In this document: piece by piece, positions 1-8,327 of the stretch
How the letters are laid out: the number at the start of each line of letters is the position of its first letter
How positions within the stretch are numbered: the stretch's first letter is position 1
Assembly: GCF_027489515.1 (NCBI RefSeq)
Contig: NZ_JAIXZS010000025.1
Coordinates: forward strand, 1-50,909
Direction of reading: 5' to 3'
Source of the DNA: Novosphingobium sp.
GTDB taxonomy: Bacteria > Pseudomonadota > Alphaproteobacteria > Sphingomonadales > Sphingomonadaceae
DNA length: 50,909 bases
Made by a program: the position numbers and the translations under genes
Notes under the pieces: model-generated
The model's database searches: none
Told to the model about the DNA's origin: nothing
What the model saw: only the letters and a program-made list of their open reading frames with translations

Positions 1-39
1 AACCCGAACCCGAAGATCAGCCGAATGTGCTTTGCCCAT
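1..39 (-). CDS. IS630-family transposase, N-terminal fragment (runs off the left edge)
   Basis: Only the first 13 residues are inside the window (MGKAHSADLRVRV), reading leftwards off the edge. The pattern 'M-x-K-x-[HY]-S-x-D-L-R-x-R-V' is the usual beginning of IS630-type DDE transposases. The start is well supported: a strong Shine-Dalgarno GGAGGTG sits 4 nt before the ATG. The element's right end must lie somewhere between base 40 and the end of tyrA at 202; I cannot fix the terminal inverted repeat because its partner is outside. A short tandem repeat (AATCACA twice, 61-74) lies in this leader. Family assignment rests on very few residues. Confidence 0.5.
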   Translation of the reverse strand, partial: MGKAHSADLRVRV

Positions 40-132
40 GATCCACCTCCAATGAGGGTGAATCACAAATCACAAACAATGGGAATCCCACGATTCAGAT
101 TTTCCGCAGGACGCTCTAAGTTCGGCCGGAAT

Positions 133-151
133 AATATTGTTTATCAATATT
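133..151. other. A+T-rich hairpin downstream of tyrA
   Basis: Perfect 7-bp inverted repeat AATATTG / CAATATT with a 5-nt loop, in a strikingly A+T-rich patch (about 130-170) of an otherwise G+C-rich window. It lies about 50 nt after the tyrA stop, so it may act as a weak terminator for the leftward transcript. It could equally be an attractive TA target for the adjacent IS630 element. No decisive evidence for either. Confidence 0.3.
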
Positions 152-201
152 TTACTTGGAAATTTCCGCATGCGACACGTGTAAAGTTGGTAAACTTGGC
201 G

Positions 202-1122
202 CTAGTCCTCGTGGCTCCGCCCGAAGTCCGGCCGCGCATCGTCCTGGCCCATCTCGATGATCGAGCGGCGGATCGCCCGGGTCCGGGTGAAGGTCTCGAA
301 CAGCATCGCCCCGTCGCCCTTGCGGATCGCCTTCTGCAACTCGGTCAGGTCCTCGCTGAAGCGCTGGAGCATCTCGAGCACGGCATCGCGGTTGCTCAGA
401 AACACGTCGCGCCACATCGTCGGATCGGACGCGGCGATGCGGGTAAAGTCGCGGAAGCCGCCGGCGGAATACTTGATCACCTCGCTCTGCGTCACTTCCT
501 CAAGATCGGAGGCGGTGCCGACGATGGTGTAGGCAATCAGGTGCGGCAGGTGGCTCGTTACGGCGAGCACACGGTCGTGGTGCTCGGCATCCATCATCTC
601 GACGCGCGCGCCCAGCGCCTCCCAGAACGCGGCGACCCGCGCCACTTCGCCCTCGTCCGCGCCGGAGGGCGGCGTGACGATGCACCAGCGGTTGCGGAAC
701 AGCGCAGCAAAGCCCGCATCCGGGCCGCTCTGCTCGGTGCCGGCGACCGGGTGCGCCGGGATCACGGTCACGCCGGGCAATGCCTCGGCCAGCGCGCGCG
801 CGACGCTCGCCTTGCTGGAGCCGACATCGGTGACGATCACACCGGGGGCGAGATGCGCGGCGATGCTCGCCCCGGCTTTCGCCATTGCGCCAACGGGAAC
901 GCACAGCACCACCAGATCGGCTCCGGTCACGGCTTCGGCCACTGTCTCTGGCACAAAATTGGCGAGCCCGATGTCCCGGGCGCGGGCGCGCACCGCAGGA
1001 TCGGCATCGAAGCCGGTGGTGATCGCATCGGGCAGATGGGCATGGACTGCCCGTGTGACCGAGCCGCCGAGCAGGCCGAGCCCGATCACCGCGATCCGCG
1101 TGAACGGTGCCGGCGCGCTCAT
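202..1122 (-). CDS. tyrA: Prephenate/arogenate (cyclohexadienyl) dehydrogenase
   Basis: 306 residues. Oxidative decarboxylation of prephenate or arogenate with NAD(P), the committed step to tyrosine; cytosolic. Rossmann nucleotide-binding loop GLGLLGG at residues 14-20, and the family signature [10 protein letters not shown] around 124-133, with the conserved catalytic His, are visible. I chose the internal ATG (MSAPAPF...) because it overlaps the hisC stop in an ATGA arrangement; the open frame upstream of it has no family similarity. Translational coupling to hisC puts both steps of the tyrosine/phenylalanine branch in one transcript. In Zymomonas mobilis, a member of the same order, a hisC-type aminotransferase and tyrC are also adjacent (family knowledge). 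Whether it prefers prephenate or arogenate cannot be read from the sequence. Confidence 0.93.
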   Translation of the reverse strand: MSAPAPFTRIAVIGLGLLGGSVTRAVHAHLPDAITTGFDADPAVRARARDIGLANFVPETVAEAVTGADLVVLCVPVGAMAKAGASIAAHLAPGVIVTDVGSSKASVARALAEALPGVTVIPAHPVAGTEQSGPDAGFAALFRNRWCIVTPPSGADEGEVARVAAFWEALGARVEMMDAEHHDRVLAVTSHLPHLIAYTIVGTASDLEEVTQSEVIKYSAGGFRDFTRIAASDPTMWRDVFLSNRDAVLEMLQRFSEDLTELQKAIRKGDGAMLFETFTRTRAIRRSIIEMGQDDARPDFGRSHED

Positions 1123-2267
1123 CGCGCGGCTTCGGCGAGTTGGCGCAGCACCTCGGCAACGCGGTCCATCTCGACAGCGGTGCCGATGGTAATGCGCAGG
1201 CACTGCGGCAGGCCCTGACCGGGCAGCCAGCGGGTAATGAAGCCTTGGTCCATCAGGCCTTTGTAGGCCCCTTCGGCTGTCAGCGCGCCAGTGAACTCGA
1301 TCAGGACGAAGTTCGCCTCGCTCGGGAGGGGACGCAGGCCGTGGTTGCCGAGTGCCGAGAGTGCGGCGACAAAGCGCATGCGCTCCGCCCGGTTGTGCTC
1401 CCGCGAAGCGGCAACGAAGGCCTGATCGTCCACCGCGGCAAATGCTGCCGCCTGCGCGGTCACGGTGAGGTTGAAGGGCCCGCGGATGCGGTTCAGCATG
1501 TCGATCAGGTGCGGCGCACCGGTCGCCCAGCCGACGCGCTCCCCGGCGAGGCCATAGATCTTGGAGAACGTGCGCGTGATCAGGACATTCTCGGTCGTTG
1601 CGGCGAGCGCGAAAGCTCCATCATCATCATCGGCCGCAACATACTCGGCATAGGCCTGATCGACCACCAGCAGCACGTCGGCCGGAAGCGCGGCGTGAAG
1701 CCGGGCAAGCTCTGCGCGCGGAAGGTAGCTGCCGGTCGGGTTGTTCGGATTGGCGAGGAACACCACGCGGGTGCGCGGGCTGACGCAGCCGAGCATGACA
1801 TCGACATCCGCTGCATAGTCGCGGTCGGGCGCCTCGACCGGCTCCGCGCCGCAGCGGCGGGCCGCGATCTCATAGACCGAGAAGCCATAGCGCTGGTAGA
1901 GCACCTCGTCTCCCGGCCCGGCAAAAGCCTGCGCAGCAAGGTGCAGCAGCTCGTCCGAGCCGGTGCCCATGACGATCCGCGCGGGATCGATGCCGTGGAG
2001 TGCACCGAGCGCGCCCCGCAGGGCATGGCTTTCGGGATCGGGATAGCGCGCCGGATCGCCCGCACCATCGCCACTGCCAAGGCGCGCGGCAAGCGCCCGC
2101 GGGCTGGTGCCAAGCGGGTTCTCATTCGCCGACAACTTGATCAGCACCTGACCGTCCGTGCCGGTCGACTTGCCGGGCACATAAGGATGGATCGCCGCAA
2201 TCCACGGCTTGGGCACGGGACGGGTGGCGGCGATCTGGGCCGGGGACTGGGCTGGGCTATCGGACAT
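1119..2267 (-). CDS. hisC: Histidinol-phosphate / aromatic aminotransferase
   Basis: 382 residues, fold-type I PLP aminotransferase of the HisC family. Visible: NPNNPTG (173-179), DQAYAEY (203-209), and the PLP lysine in [10 protein letters not shown] (Lys236). HisC converts imidazole-acetol phosphate to histidinol phosphate; members located beside tyrA generally also, or mainly, transaminate prephenate, phenylpyruvate and hydroxyphenylpyruvate. ATG start; its stop overlaps the tyrA start (ATGA), so the two are co-translated. The context favours an aromatic role, but a dual histidine function is common in this order and a second hisC elsewhere in the genome cannot be excluded. Confidence 0.9.
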   Translation of the reverse strand: MSDSPAQSPAQIAATRPVPKPWIAAIHPYVPGKSTGTDGQVLIKLSANENPLGTSPRALAARLGSGDGAGDPARYPDPESHALRGALGALHGIDPARIVMGTGSDELLHLAAQAFAGPGDEVLYQRYGFSVYEIAARRCGAEPVEAPDRDYAADVDVMLGCVSPRTRVVFLANPNNPTGSYLPRAELARLHAALPADVLLVVDQAYAEYVAADDDDGAFALAATTENVLITRTFSKIYGLAGERVGWATGAPHLIDMLNRIRGPFNLTVTAQAAAFAAVDDQAFVAASREHNRAERMRFVAALSALGNHGLRPLPSEANFVLIEFTGALTAEGAYKGLMDQGFITRWLPGQGLPQCLRITIGTAVEMDRVAEVLRQLAEAAR

Positions 2268-2328
2268 GACCGGCGCGCCTTAGCGGGCTTGCCCCGTCAA
2301 GGGAACCGTTTCGCGCGGGCAGTCGGCC

Positions 2329-4533
2329 TCAGGCTGCTTCGGCCCGCATCGCCGCGCCCTTCCAGTCACTGGCCATGCCAAACGCGGGCATCGAAGGCTT
2401 GCCGTCCTCGCCCCCGCCGATGAGATGCGGACCGACCGGCTGGACACCATCGCCCTTGGGACCCTGCGGGAGCCCCGCAGCCGCCAGCTGGTAGGGCGAG
2501 GCGCGGTGACGGGTGCACAGGCCACCATTGCCATCAGGCACAAGCGCCTGCTCGAATTCCAGCCCCTGCTGGCGCTTGCGCGATCGCCGCACGCGCGCCA
2601 CGGCGAGCTGACCTTCGCCAAGATCGATCACGAACTCGGTGCCCACCGGCACATCGACCAGCCCCTCGATCAGCGCGCCGGAAACCGAGAGGTTGCGCAG
2701 GACGACCGGATAGTAGTGGTTGTCGTGGATGGCGCCGATGCGGCGGAACATGGCATGGCGATCATGTCGCTGAAAGGCCGGTCCGGAAGGCTCGATGGTC
2801 CAGTTGCCTTCGTTGATCTTGGCCACGAACTCGGCATTGGAGATCGGCTTGCTGTAGATGTAGCCCTGCACGAGGGTGACGTTGAGGCTCTTCATCAGAT
2901 CGAACTGATCGAAGCTCTCGACGCCTTCGGCCGTCGTGTCCATTTCCAGCGCCTGTGCCAGCGCAACGATGGCTGCGATGATCGCGCGATTGCGCGAACC
3001 GGCCTCGGTCGCGCCGCGCACGAACGACTGGTCGATCTTGATCTTGTCGAACGGCGCCGTCTTCAGGTAGCCGAGCGAAGAATAGCCCGTGCCGAAATCA
3101 TCGAGCGCCAGCCGCACGCCGAGGCTCTTTAGCGCCTTGAAGCGATCGTTGGTGGCGCCGCCTTCCTGCAGGAAGACGCTCTCGGTGATCTCGAGTTCGA
3201 GCAGTTCGGGATCAAGGCCGGAGTTGGCGAGGGCACTGGCGACGAGGGCGGGGAAGCCGTCATCGGCAAACTGCACCGGCGAGACATTGACCGCTACGCG
3301 CAGTCTGCCCGGCCAAGCGGCGGCCTCCTCGCAGGCATGGCGCAGGACCCATTCGCCAATGCCCTTGATGAGGTTCGATTCCTCCGCAATCGGAATGAAC
3401 CGCGCAGGGCTGACTGCGCCGTGTTCGGGATGATTCCAGCGCACCAGCGCCTCGACCCCGACGACGTGGTTGTCCGCCGCGCGCACCACCGGCTGGTAGT
3501 GGATCTCGAGTTCATTCTTCTGCAACGCGTCGTGCAGGTCTTCCTCGAGCAGGCGGCGATCGGCGGCCGCCTTGAGCAGGTCCGCGCTGAAAAAGCGGAA
3601 ACGGCCGCGTCCGCCGCCCTTGGCCGCGTAGAGCGCAAGATCGGCGTTGCGCACGAGGCTGTCGCTGTCGTCGCCATCGAATGGCGAGACCGCAACACCG
3701 ACCGAGGCACCGATCAGGCAGCGGCTGCCATCGATCGTATAGGGCTGCGAAATGCTGGTGATGATGCTCGTGGCAAGGTCACCAAGGACACCGCGGTCAT
3801 CGATACCGGGCATGATCACCTGGAATTCGTCGCCGCCCAGACGGCTGACCTTTTCCTTGTCGCCCACAACGCGAACGAGCCTGGCGGCCACCTGCTTGAG
3901 CAAGGCATCGCCGGCAGCATGGCCAAGCGTATCGTTGACCTGCTTGAAGCGGTCGAGGTCGATCAGCATGATCGCGCAAGGCGAACGCTGCTGCGAGGAT
4001 TGAGTCAGTGTGCGTTCGAGCAGCTGCGACATGTGGCGCCGGTTGAGCAGGCCGGTCAGCGCATCGTGCATCGCCATGTGCGAGCTTTCCTCGGCGGATC
4101 TGCGCTCGCCGGTAATGTCCTCGCAGTGCCCGCGAAAGCCGGCGAATTCACCGCGCTGCATGATCGGTTCGCCCGAAATGGCCCACCATAGAGTTTCGCC
4201 ATCGACACGTTCGCTGCGCACGGTGACTTTCTCGAAGCGGCCCTTGCGCGCGAAAGCAAACGGCAGCGTCCGCTCGCCTTCGCTTTCGTTGCCAGCCTTG
4301 AGAAACAGTCCGAGAAAGCTCGCGCCCATGGCACTGCCGTCCTCGGCAAGCAGGGCATGGGCGCCGGGTGAGAGGTAAGTCACGCGGCCTTCGGCGTCAG
4401 TCGACCAGAAGAATCCGAGCCCGAGTTCTTCATAGGTGTGGCACAGCGCGGCTGCTTCGCTTTCGGTTGTGCGCGTTGCCGGAGCATCTGCTGCCCCGAT
4501 CCCGAATACCCCGCGTGCCTTGCGCAACACCAC
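2329..4533 (-). CDS. PAS-GGDEF-EAL-PilZ cyclic-di-GMP signalling protein
   Basis: 734 residues, predicted cytosolic, no membrane segment. Order: PAS-like sensor (about 30-145), GGDEF (about 150-315), EAL (about 330-570), PilZ-like domain (about 585-675), then a Gly/Pro-rich tail to 734. The GGDEF signature is intact (233-237) but the allosteric RxxD site is absent (Gly224-Glu227 in its place). The EAL domain keeps EAL (361-363), ELEITE (446-451), DDFGTGYSS (478-486) and AEGVE, so phosphodiesterase activity is likely. The PilZ half has NLSVSG (614-619) but lacks a clean RxxxR arginine pair, so c-di-GMP binding there is doubtful. Starts at GTG with GAGGGG 8 nt upstream. Probably its own unit, 61 nt before hisC. 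Confidence 0.92.
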   Translation of the reverse strand: MVLRKARGVFGIGAADAPATRTTESEAAALCHTYEELGLGFFWSTDAEGRVTYLSPGAHALLAEDGSAMGASFLGLFLKAGNESEGERTLPFAFARKGRFEKVTVRSERVDGETLWWAISGEPIMQRGEFAGFRGHCEDITGERRSAEESSHMAMHDALTGLLNRRHMSQLLERTLTQSSQQRSPCAIMLIDLDRFKQVNDTLGHAAGDALLKQVAARLVRVVGDKEKVSRLGGDEFQVIMPGIDDRGVLGDLATSIITSISQPYTIDGSRCLIGASVGVAVSPFDGDDSDSLVRNADLALYAAKGGGRGRFRFFSADLLKAAADRRLLEEDLHDALQKNELEIHYQPVVRAADNHVVGVEALVRWNHPEHGAVSPARFIPIAEESNLIKGIGEWVLRHACEEAAAWPGRLRVAVNVSPVQFADDGFPALVASALANSGLDPELLELEITESVFLQEGGATNDRFKALKSLGVRLALDDFGTGYSSLGYLKTAPFDKIKIDQSFVRGATEAGSRNRAIIAAIVALAQALEMDTTAEGVESFDQFDLMKSLNVTLVQGYIYSKPISNAEFVAKINEGNWTIEPSGPAFQRHDRHAMFRRIGAIHDNHYYPVVLRNLSVSGALIEGLVDVPVGTEFVIDLGEGQLAVARVRRSRKRQQGLEFEQALVPDGNGGLCTRHRASPYQLAAAGLPQGPKGDGVQPVGPHLIGGGEDGKPSMPAFGMASDWKGAAMRAEAA

Positions 4534-4563
4534 TCCGGTGTCCCCTCATCCGATAGTCACTTC

Positions 4564-4581
4564 CGGTTAGGTATGTAACCG
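4564..4581. promoter_or_regulatory. Inverted repeat upstream of the GGDEF-EAL gene
   Basis: CGGTTA-GGTATG-TAACCG, a perfect 6-bp inverted repeat around a 6-nt spacer, about 30-50 nt before the GTG start. Position and shape fit a dimeric repressor/activator operator for the c-di-GMP protein. The regulator is unknown; a chance palindrome is possible. Confidence 0.35.
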
Positions 4582-4641
4582 AAGGGCCTTGTGGGAAGGT
4601 TAACGCGGCGATGGTGTCAAGATTGTAGGGTTAATCCCCTG

Positions 4642-4686
4642 AGAAAGAATAAAAAAGGGCCGGAAGCACATGAAGCGCTTCCGGCC
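4642..4686 (-). terminator. Rho-independent terminator of glnK-amtB
   Basis: Perfect 10-bp stem GGCCGGAAGC (4658-4667) / GCTTCCGGCC (4677-4686) with a 9-nt loop. On the minus strand it is followed by a T-rich run (complement of AAAGAATAAAAAA, 4644-4656), so it terminates leftward transcription from amtB. It lies about 120 nt after the amtB stop. Confidence 0.85.
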
Positions 4687-4714
4687 TTAGTCTGTTCGCA
4701 GGAGGAACATGGTC

Positions 4715-4766
4715 TGGCGGGGCCCCGGGGTCCAAGAGGGAGAGGATCTCGCCCCTGGCCCCGCCA
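4715..4766. other. G+C-rich hairpin in the amtB 3' untranslated region
   Basis: Perfect 10-bp outer stem TGGCGGGGCC (4715-4724) / GGCCCCGCCA (4757-4766), extended by a GGGG/CCCC helix (4727-4730 with 4752-4755). It lies between the amtB stop and the terminator, so the mRNA carries two successive stable hairpins. There is no U-run here, so it is not a terminator by itself; a stability element or small-RNA precursor is possible. An 11-bp direct repeat ATCAGTAGTTG (4776-4786 and 4804-4814) spans the amtB stop codon. Confidence 0.5.
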
Positions 4767-4804
4767 AGCTGGTTAATCAGTAGTTGCTAATCGACGGAGG
4801 CCGA

Positions 4805-6220
4805 TCAGTAGTTGTACGCACGCTCACCATGGTCAGCGATGTCGAGGCCTTCGCGCTCACCTTCTTCGCTGATCCGCATGCCCATGGTCTTATCGAGCAC
4901 GAACCAGATCACCGCAGTGCCAACACCGGACCAGACAAGCGTGAGAAGCACGGCCTTGATCTGGACGATGAGCTGGGCGGCGATGTCGTAGGTCGGAGCC
5001 GCGACAGCCGGGAACTGGGTGTAGTCGATGATGCCCTGGCCGCCGAGCGCCGGCGAGGCGACGATACCCGTGGCAATGGCGCCGGTGATGCCACCGATGC
5101 AGTGCACACCGAAAACGTCGAGCGTATCGTCGTACTTGAACTTGTTCTTCACCGTGCTGACGAAGAAGAAGCACAGCGGCGAGACGACGAGGCCGAGGAC
5201 GATCGAGGTCATCGGCGCGCCATAACCCGAGGCCGGGGTGATCGCGACGAGGCCGGCAACGGCACCCGAAGCAGCACCTAGCATCGAAGGCTTGCCGTGC
5301 ACGACCTGCTCGACAATCGCCCAGCTGACCGCAGCAGCGCAGGTGGCGAGCATGGTGTTGACGAAGGCAACCGCAGCGACACCGTTCGACTCAAGGTTCG
5401 AACCCGCGTTGAAGCCGAACCAGCCCACCCACAGCAGCGAGGCGCCGATCATGGTCATGGTGAGCGAGTGCGGCGGCGTCGCTTCCTTGCCATAGCCCAG
5501 GCGCTTGCCGAGAAGGAGGCAGCCGACGAGGCCCGCGATACCGGCGTTGATGTGGACGACCGTGCCGCCCGCGAAGTCCAGCGCGCCCATCGCCCAGAGG
5601 TAACCGGAGTCGGTCGGGGCATCGACGAGGAAGTCCGGACCGGCCCAGTACCAGACCATGTGCGCGATCGGGTAGTAGATGAAGGTGGACCACAGCACCA
5701 CGAACACCATCAGCGGGGTGAACTTGATGCGCTCTGCGAACGAGCCGATGAACAGCGCCGGTGTAATCATGGCGAAGGTCATCTGGAACACGAAGTAGCT
5801 GAGTTCGGGGATGTAGACGTTGTTGGAGAACGTCGCCGAGTAGGTCCCGCTGGTAACGCCGGCCATGAGCGCCTTGCCGAAGCCGCCGATGAACGGCGAG
5901 CCGCCGGTGAAGGCGAGCGAATACCCGTAGGTTGCCCAGAGCAGGCCCGCGATCGAAACGATCATGAACACCTGCATCAGTACTGAGAGCATGTTCTTGG
6001 TACGGACAAGGCCGCCGTAGAACAGCGCGAGGCCCGGGATGCTCATCATCAGGACAAGCACGGACGAAATGAGCATCCAGGTGGTGTCACCCTTGTTCAC
6101 CATGGTGGCCTGGGCCGCCACATCGGGCGCCTTGACCATCGCCGCCTGGGCGAAAGCGGTGGAAGCAGCGCCGAGCGTCAAGCCCGCGCCCACGACCCCG
6201 CCGATCATCTTACGGATCAT
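4805..6220 (-). CDS. amtB: Ammonium transporter
   Basis: 471 residues. Trimeric inner-membrane ammonium channel of the Amt/Rh family. The N-terminus (MIRKMIGGVV...AFAQA) is a cleavable signal peptide, as in E. coli AmtB, followed by about 11 hydrophobic helices. Both pore histidines are seen in context: TVVHINAG and DVFGVHCIGG. Start chosen at the ATG preceded by GAGGGG at 8-nt spacing; an ATG five codons upstream lacks a good Shine-Dalgarno, and the longer open frame further up only shadows glnK. Lies 71 nt after glnK in the same operon; GlnK should dock on its cytoplasmic face and block the pore when ammonium is plentiful (family knowledge). Confidence 0.96.
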   Translation of the reverse strand: MIRKMIGGVVGAGLTLGAASTAFAQAAMVKAPDVAAQATMVNKGDTTWMLISSVLVLMMSIPGLALFYGGLVRTKNMLSVLMQVFMIVSIAGLLWATYGYSLAFTGGSPFIGGFGKALMAGVTSGTYSATFSNNVYIPELSYFVFQMTFAMITPALFIGSFAERIKFTPLMVFVVLWSTFIYYPIAHMVWYWAGPDFLVDAPTDSGYLWAMGALDFAGGTVVHINAGIAGLVGCLLLGKRLGYGKEATPPHSLTMTMIGASLLWVGWFGFNAGSNLESNGVAAVAFVNTMLATCAAAVSWAIVEQVVHGKPSMLGAASGAVAGLVAITPASGYGAPMTSIVLGLVVSPLCFFFVSTVKNKFKYDDTLDVFGVHCIGGITGAIATGIVASPALGGQGIIDYTQFPAVAAPTYDIAAQLIVQIKAVLLTLVWSGVGTAVIWFVLDKTMGMRISEEGEREGLDIADHGERAYNY

Positions 6221-6291
6221 CGAAGTTCCCCTCATGTCAGAAGTGGCGGTCCCCACCGCGCTTGCAGACACAGCGTTGAAAGACAGGCCGC

Positions 6292-6630
6292 TCACAGGGC
6301 GGTATCCCCGGTTTCGCCGGTGCGGATGCGGGTGGCAGAGGCAAGATCCAGAACGAAGATCTTGCCGTCGCCGATCGCCTCGGTGCTGGCAGTCTGCTGG
6401 ATCATCTCGATGATCCGGGGCGCCAGATCGTCGCTCGCAGCGATCTCGATCTTCACCTTCGGCAGCATGTTCGTGGTGTATTCGGCGCCGCGGTAGATCT
6501 CGGTCTGGCCCTTCTGCCGGCCAAAACCCTTCACTTCCGACACCGTCATCCCGGCAACGCCCAGCCCGGAGAGCGCCTCGCGCACTTCGTCGAGCTTGAA
6601 CGGCTTGATGATGGCGATGATGAATTTCAT
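6292..6630 (-). CDS. glnK: Nitrogen regulatory protein P-II
   Basis: 112 residues, the standard P-II length. T-loop GQTEIYRGAEYTTN with the uridylylation Tyr51 at the canonical position, and the family C-terminal block GDGKIFV. Trimeric sensor of ATP/ADP and 2-oxoglutarate that gates AmtB and tunes NtrB/GlnE. Good Shine-Dalgarno AGGGGG 5 nt before the ATG. First gene of glnK-amtB; a sigma-54 promoter lies about 55-70 nt upstream. The modifying enzyme GlnD is encoded at 29926-32673. P-II paralogues GlnB and GlnK are hard to tell apart; the amtB linkage is why I use glnK. Confidence 0.95.
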   Translation of the reverse strand: MKFIIAIIKPFKLDEVREALSGLGVAGMTVSEVKGFGRQKGQTEIYRGAEYTTNMLPKVKIEIAASDDLAPRIIEMIQQTASTEAIGDGKIFVLDLASATRIRTGETGDTAL

Positions 6631-6684
6631 TCATGCCCCCTTTGCGGCCTTCTCGCCGGGCGACCCGCCGGCTGTTCAGGCTTC

Positions 6685-6699
6685 GCAAGCACCGTGCCA
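6685..6699 (-). promoter_or_regulatory. Sigma-54 (RpoN) promoter of glnK-amtB
   Basis: Minus strand reads TGGCACGGTGCTTGC, a full match to the consensus TGGCAC-N5-TTGC with the -24 GG and -12 GC at the right spacing. Transcription would begin about 6674, giving a leader of about 44 nt before glnK. This implies activation by an NtrC-type enhancer-binding protein under nitrogen limitation. Confidence 0.88.
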
Positions 6700-6792
6700 A
6701 ATGTGTGTGGCACTGGAATCAGGGGGTTTCTTTTCGCTACTGCGGAAAACTACGCAGAGGTCACGCTCGAATCTTGAGCAGATTCCAGAGAG

Positions 6793-6809
6793 TGCCTAAA
6801 AAATGGGCA
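6793..6809. promoter_or_regulatory. Putative NtrC-type enhancer site
   Basis: TGCCTAAAAAATGGGCA, a 17-bp dyad (TGCC/GGCA with an A+T-rich centre) resembling NtrC sites (TGCAC-N7-GTGCA). Its centre is about 100 bp upstream of the -24 element, the usual enhancer distance. A second dyad CTGCG-N8-CGCAG (6740-6757) lies between. Matches are partial, so this is a candidate only. Confidence 0.45.
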
Positions 6810-6845
6810 GCTTCCGCGTCAGGAAACTGCCTCGAATTTCAACAT

Positions 6846-7403
6846 TCACTCGCCGCGGAAGAAGCGGTCCGTGGGCGTGGTCGGGAGGCCGTCGATGCTG
6901 CGATTGCGGCCCGAGGTCTTGGCCATCCATGCCGCTTCATCAGACTGGGCATGATACTTGACCAGCGTCTTGCGCTCCTGATCGAGCGACATGACGGGCA
7001 CGCCCCAACCACAGCTGGTCTGCACGGTCTGAACAGCGATATCGAAAATCTGCCGCGTGCCCGGCAGGATCGTGAAATGCTCGGCCAGCTCTTCCCACTC
7101 GGGATCTTTCGGCAGCACCGGGCGGCCTGTTCCATAGAGGCGCAGGATGAGCGGGGGCTGGACGAAGTTGCACATCATGATCGTGATCCGGCCATCGGCC
7201 ACCAGATGCGCGTGGGTTTCATTGCCCGAACCGGCGAGGTCGAGATAGGCGACCCGGTTGGGCCCGAGCACCCTGAAGCTGTCATACCCCTTGGGCGAGA
7301 GGTTGATGCGCGCGTCCGCAGCAGCTGTCGCCACGAAGAACACGCTCTGCGCCCCCATCATGGCCTCGTGCTGGGGCAGGATGCTGTCGGTGAAGTCGGC
7401 CAT
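6846..7403 (-). CDS. Pyridoxamine 5'-phosphate oxidase-fold (flavin-binding) protein
   Basis: 185 residues. The body (SVFFVATAAADARINLSPKG...VAYLDLAGSGNETHAH...) matches the PPOX-class split-barrel FMN/heme/F420 proteins; not PdxH itself, which is longer and has a different C-terminus. The exact substrate is unknown. Its ATG shares one base with the stop of the upstream hydrolase (TGATG), so the two are translationally coupled. It is the last gene of the leftward run that begins at prfC or before; 6631-6845 beyond it is the glnK control region. Confidence 0.8.
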   Translation of the reverse strand: MADFTDSILPQHEAMMGAQSVFFVATAAADARINLSPKGYDSFRVLGPNRVAYLDLAGSGNETHAHLVADGRITIMMCNFVQPPLILRLYGTGRPVLPKDPEWEELAEHFTILPGTRQIFDIAVQTVQTSCGWGVPVMSLDQERKTLVKYHAQSDEAAWMAKTSGRNRSIDGLPTTPTDRFFRGE

Positions 7404-8272
7404 CAGAGGAACTCTCGCAGAGTTGCGATGAAGCGGTCGAACTGGTCGTGGTGGAGCCAGTGGCCGGCGTTCTCGAACTCGATCACCTTGCCATCGCGGA
7501 AGTGCTTGATGCGGCCATCACGCTCAGGGTTGCCAGCCCAGGAATCCGCGCCGTTGAGCAGCAAAGTGGGGCAGGTGATCGCTTCCCACAGCTCATGCTT
7601 GCGCTCGGTCGAGATATCATAGGGGTGATCGATGTGGACGTAGGGATCGAACTTCCAGGTGAAGGTCCCGTCCTCGTTACGGTTGATCCCGTGGATCGTG
7701 AGGTGCCGGGCCTGAACGTCGGTCAGGTAGGGGTTTTCGGACTTCATGCGCGCGTAAGCGTCTTCCAGCGTGGCGTATCGGCGCGGCAGGCGGCCAGCGG
7801 CTTTGCGCTTCTCGGCGATATAGTCGCGCACGCGGCGTGCAAAGGGCACGTCCTTCATGCGCAGTTCCCAATCGGGCGTCGGGAAGATGCCCTCGATGGC
7901 GACGAGCTTGGCGACATCCTCGGGGAAAAGGCCAGCATAGCGCAGCGAGACGTTGGCGCCCCACGAATGCGAGACGATGGTGACAGGCGCAAGGCCGAGC
8001 TGGTGGACCAGCTGTGCCACATCGTAGACCATGTCCATCGTGCGATAGTTGCCATCAGACGCCCACTCGCTGTCGCCATGCCCGCGGTGATCGAGCGCGA
8101 TCACGTGCCAATCATCGCGCAGGGCTTCGGCCGTCCAGTCCCAGCTGCGGCAATGGTCGCGCCCGCCGTGGATGAGAAGGAGTGGTGGCTTGTCCGCATT
8201 GCCCCAATCGACATAGTGGAGCCGCAGGCGCTGCGAGATGAAGGTGTTCGAGGTGGGGCCGAGCAGTGTCAT
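7403..8272 (-). CDS. Alpha/beta-fold hydrolase
   Basis: 289 residues. Oxyanion motif LLIHGGRDHCRSWDW near the N-terminus, nucleophile elbow SHSWGAN (Ser in S-x-S-x-G rather than the usual G-x-S-x-G), and terminal catalytic His in ENAGHWLHHDQ. Likely an esterase or C-C/amide hydrolase; substrate not predictable. The ATG at 8272 (MTLLGPTSN...) was chosen over an earlier in-frame start because homologous sequence begins there and the earlier start lies inside the preceding gene. No strong Shine-Dalgarno is visible. Overlaps the PPOX gene by one base; 55 nt after the epimerase. Confidence 0.85.
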   Translation of the reverse strand: MTLLGPTSNTFISQRLRLHYVDWGNADKPPLLLIHGGRDHCRSWDWTAEALRDDWHVIALDHRGHGDSEWASDGNYRTMDMVYDVAQLVHQLGLAPVTIVSHSWGANVSLRYAGLFPEDVAKLVAIEGIFPTPDWELRMKDVPFARRVRDYIAEKRKAAGRLPRRYATLEDAYARMKSENPYLTDVQARHLTIHGINRNEDGTFTWKFDPYVHIDHPYDISTERKHELWEAITCPTLLLNGADSWAGNPERDGRIKHFRDGKVIEFENAGHWLHHDQFDRFIATLREFL

Positions 8273-8327
8273 AAGATGTCTGTGCCGCAGGTGCGAACAG
8301 GCCGCAAGTGCGGTTTTGGAGATGCGG

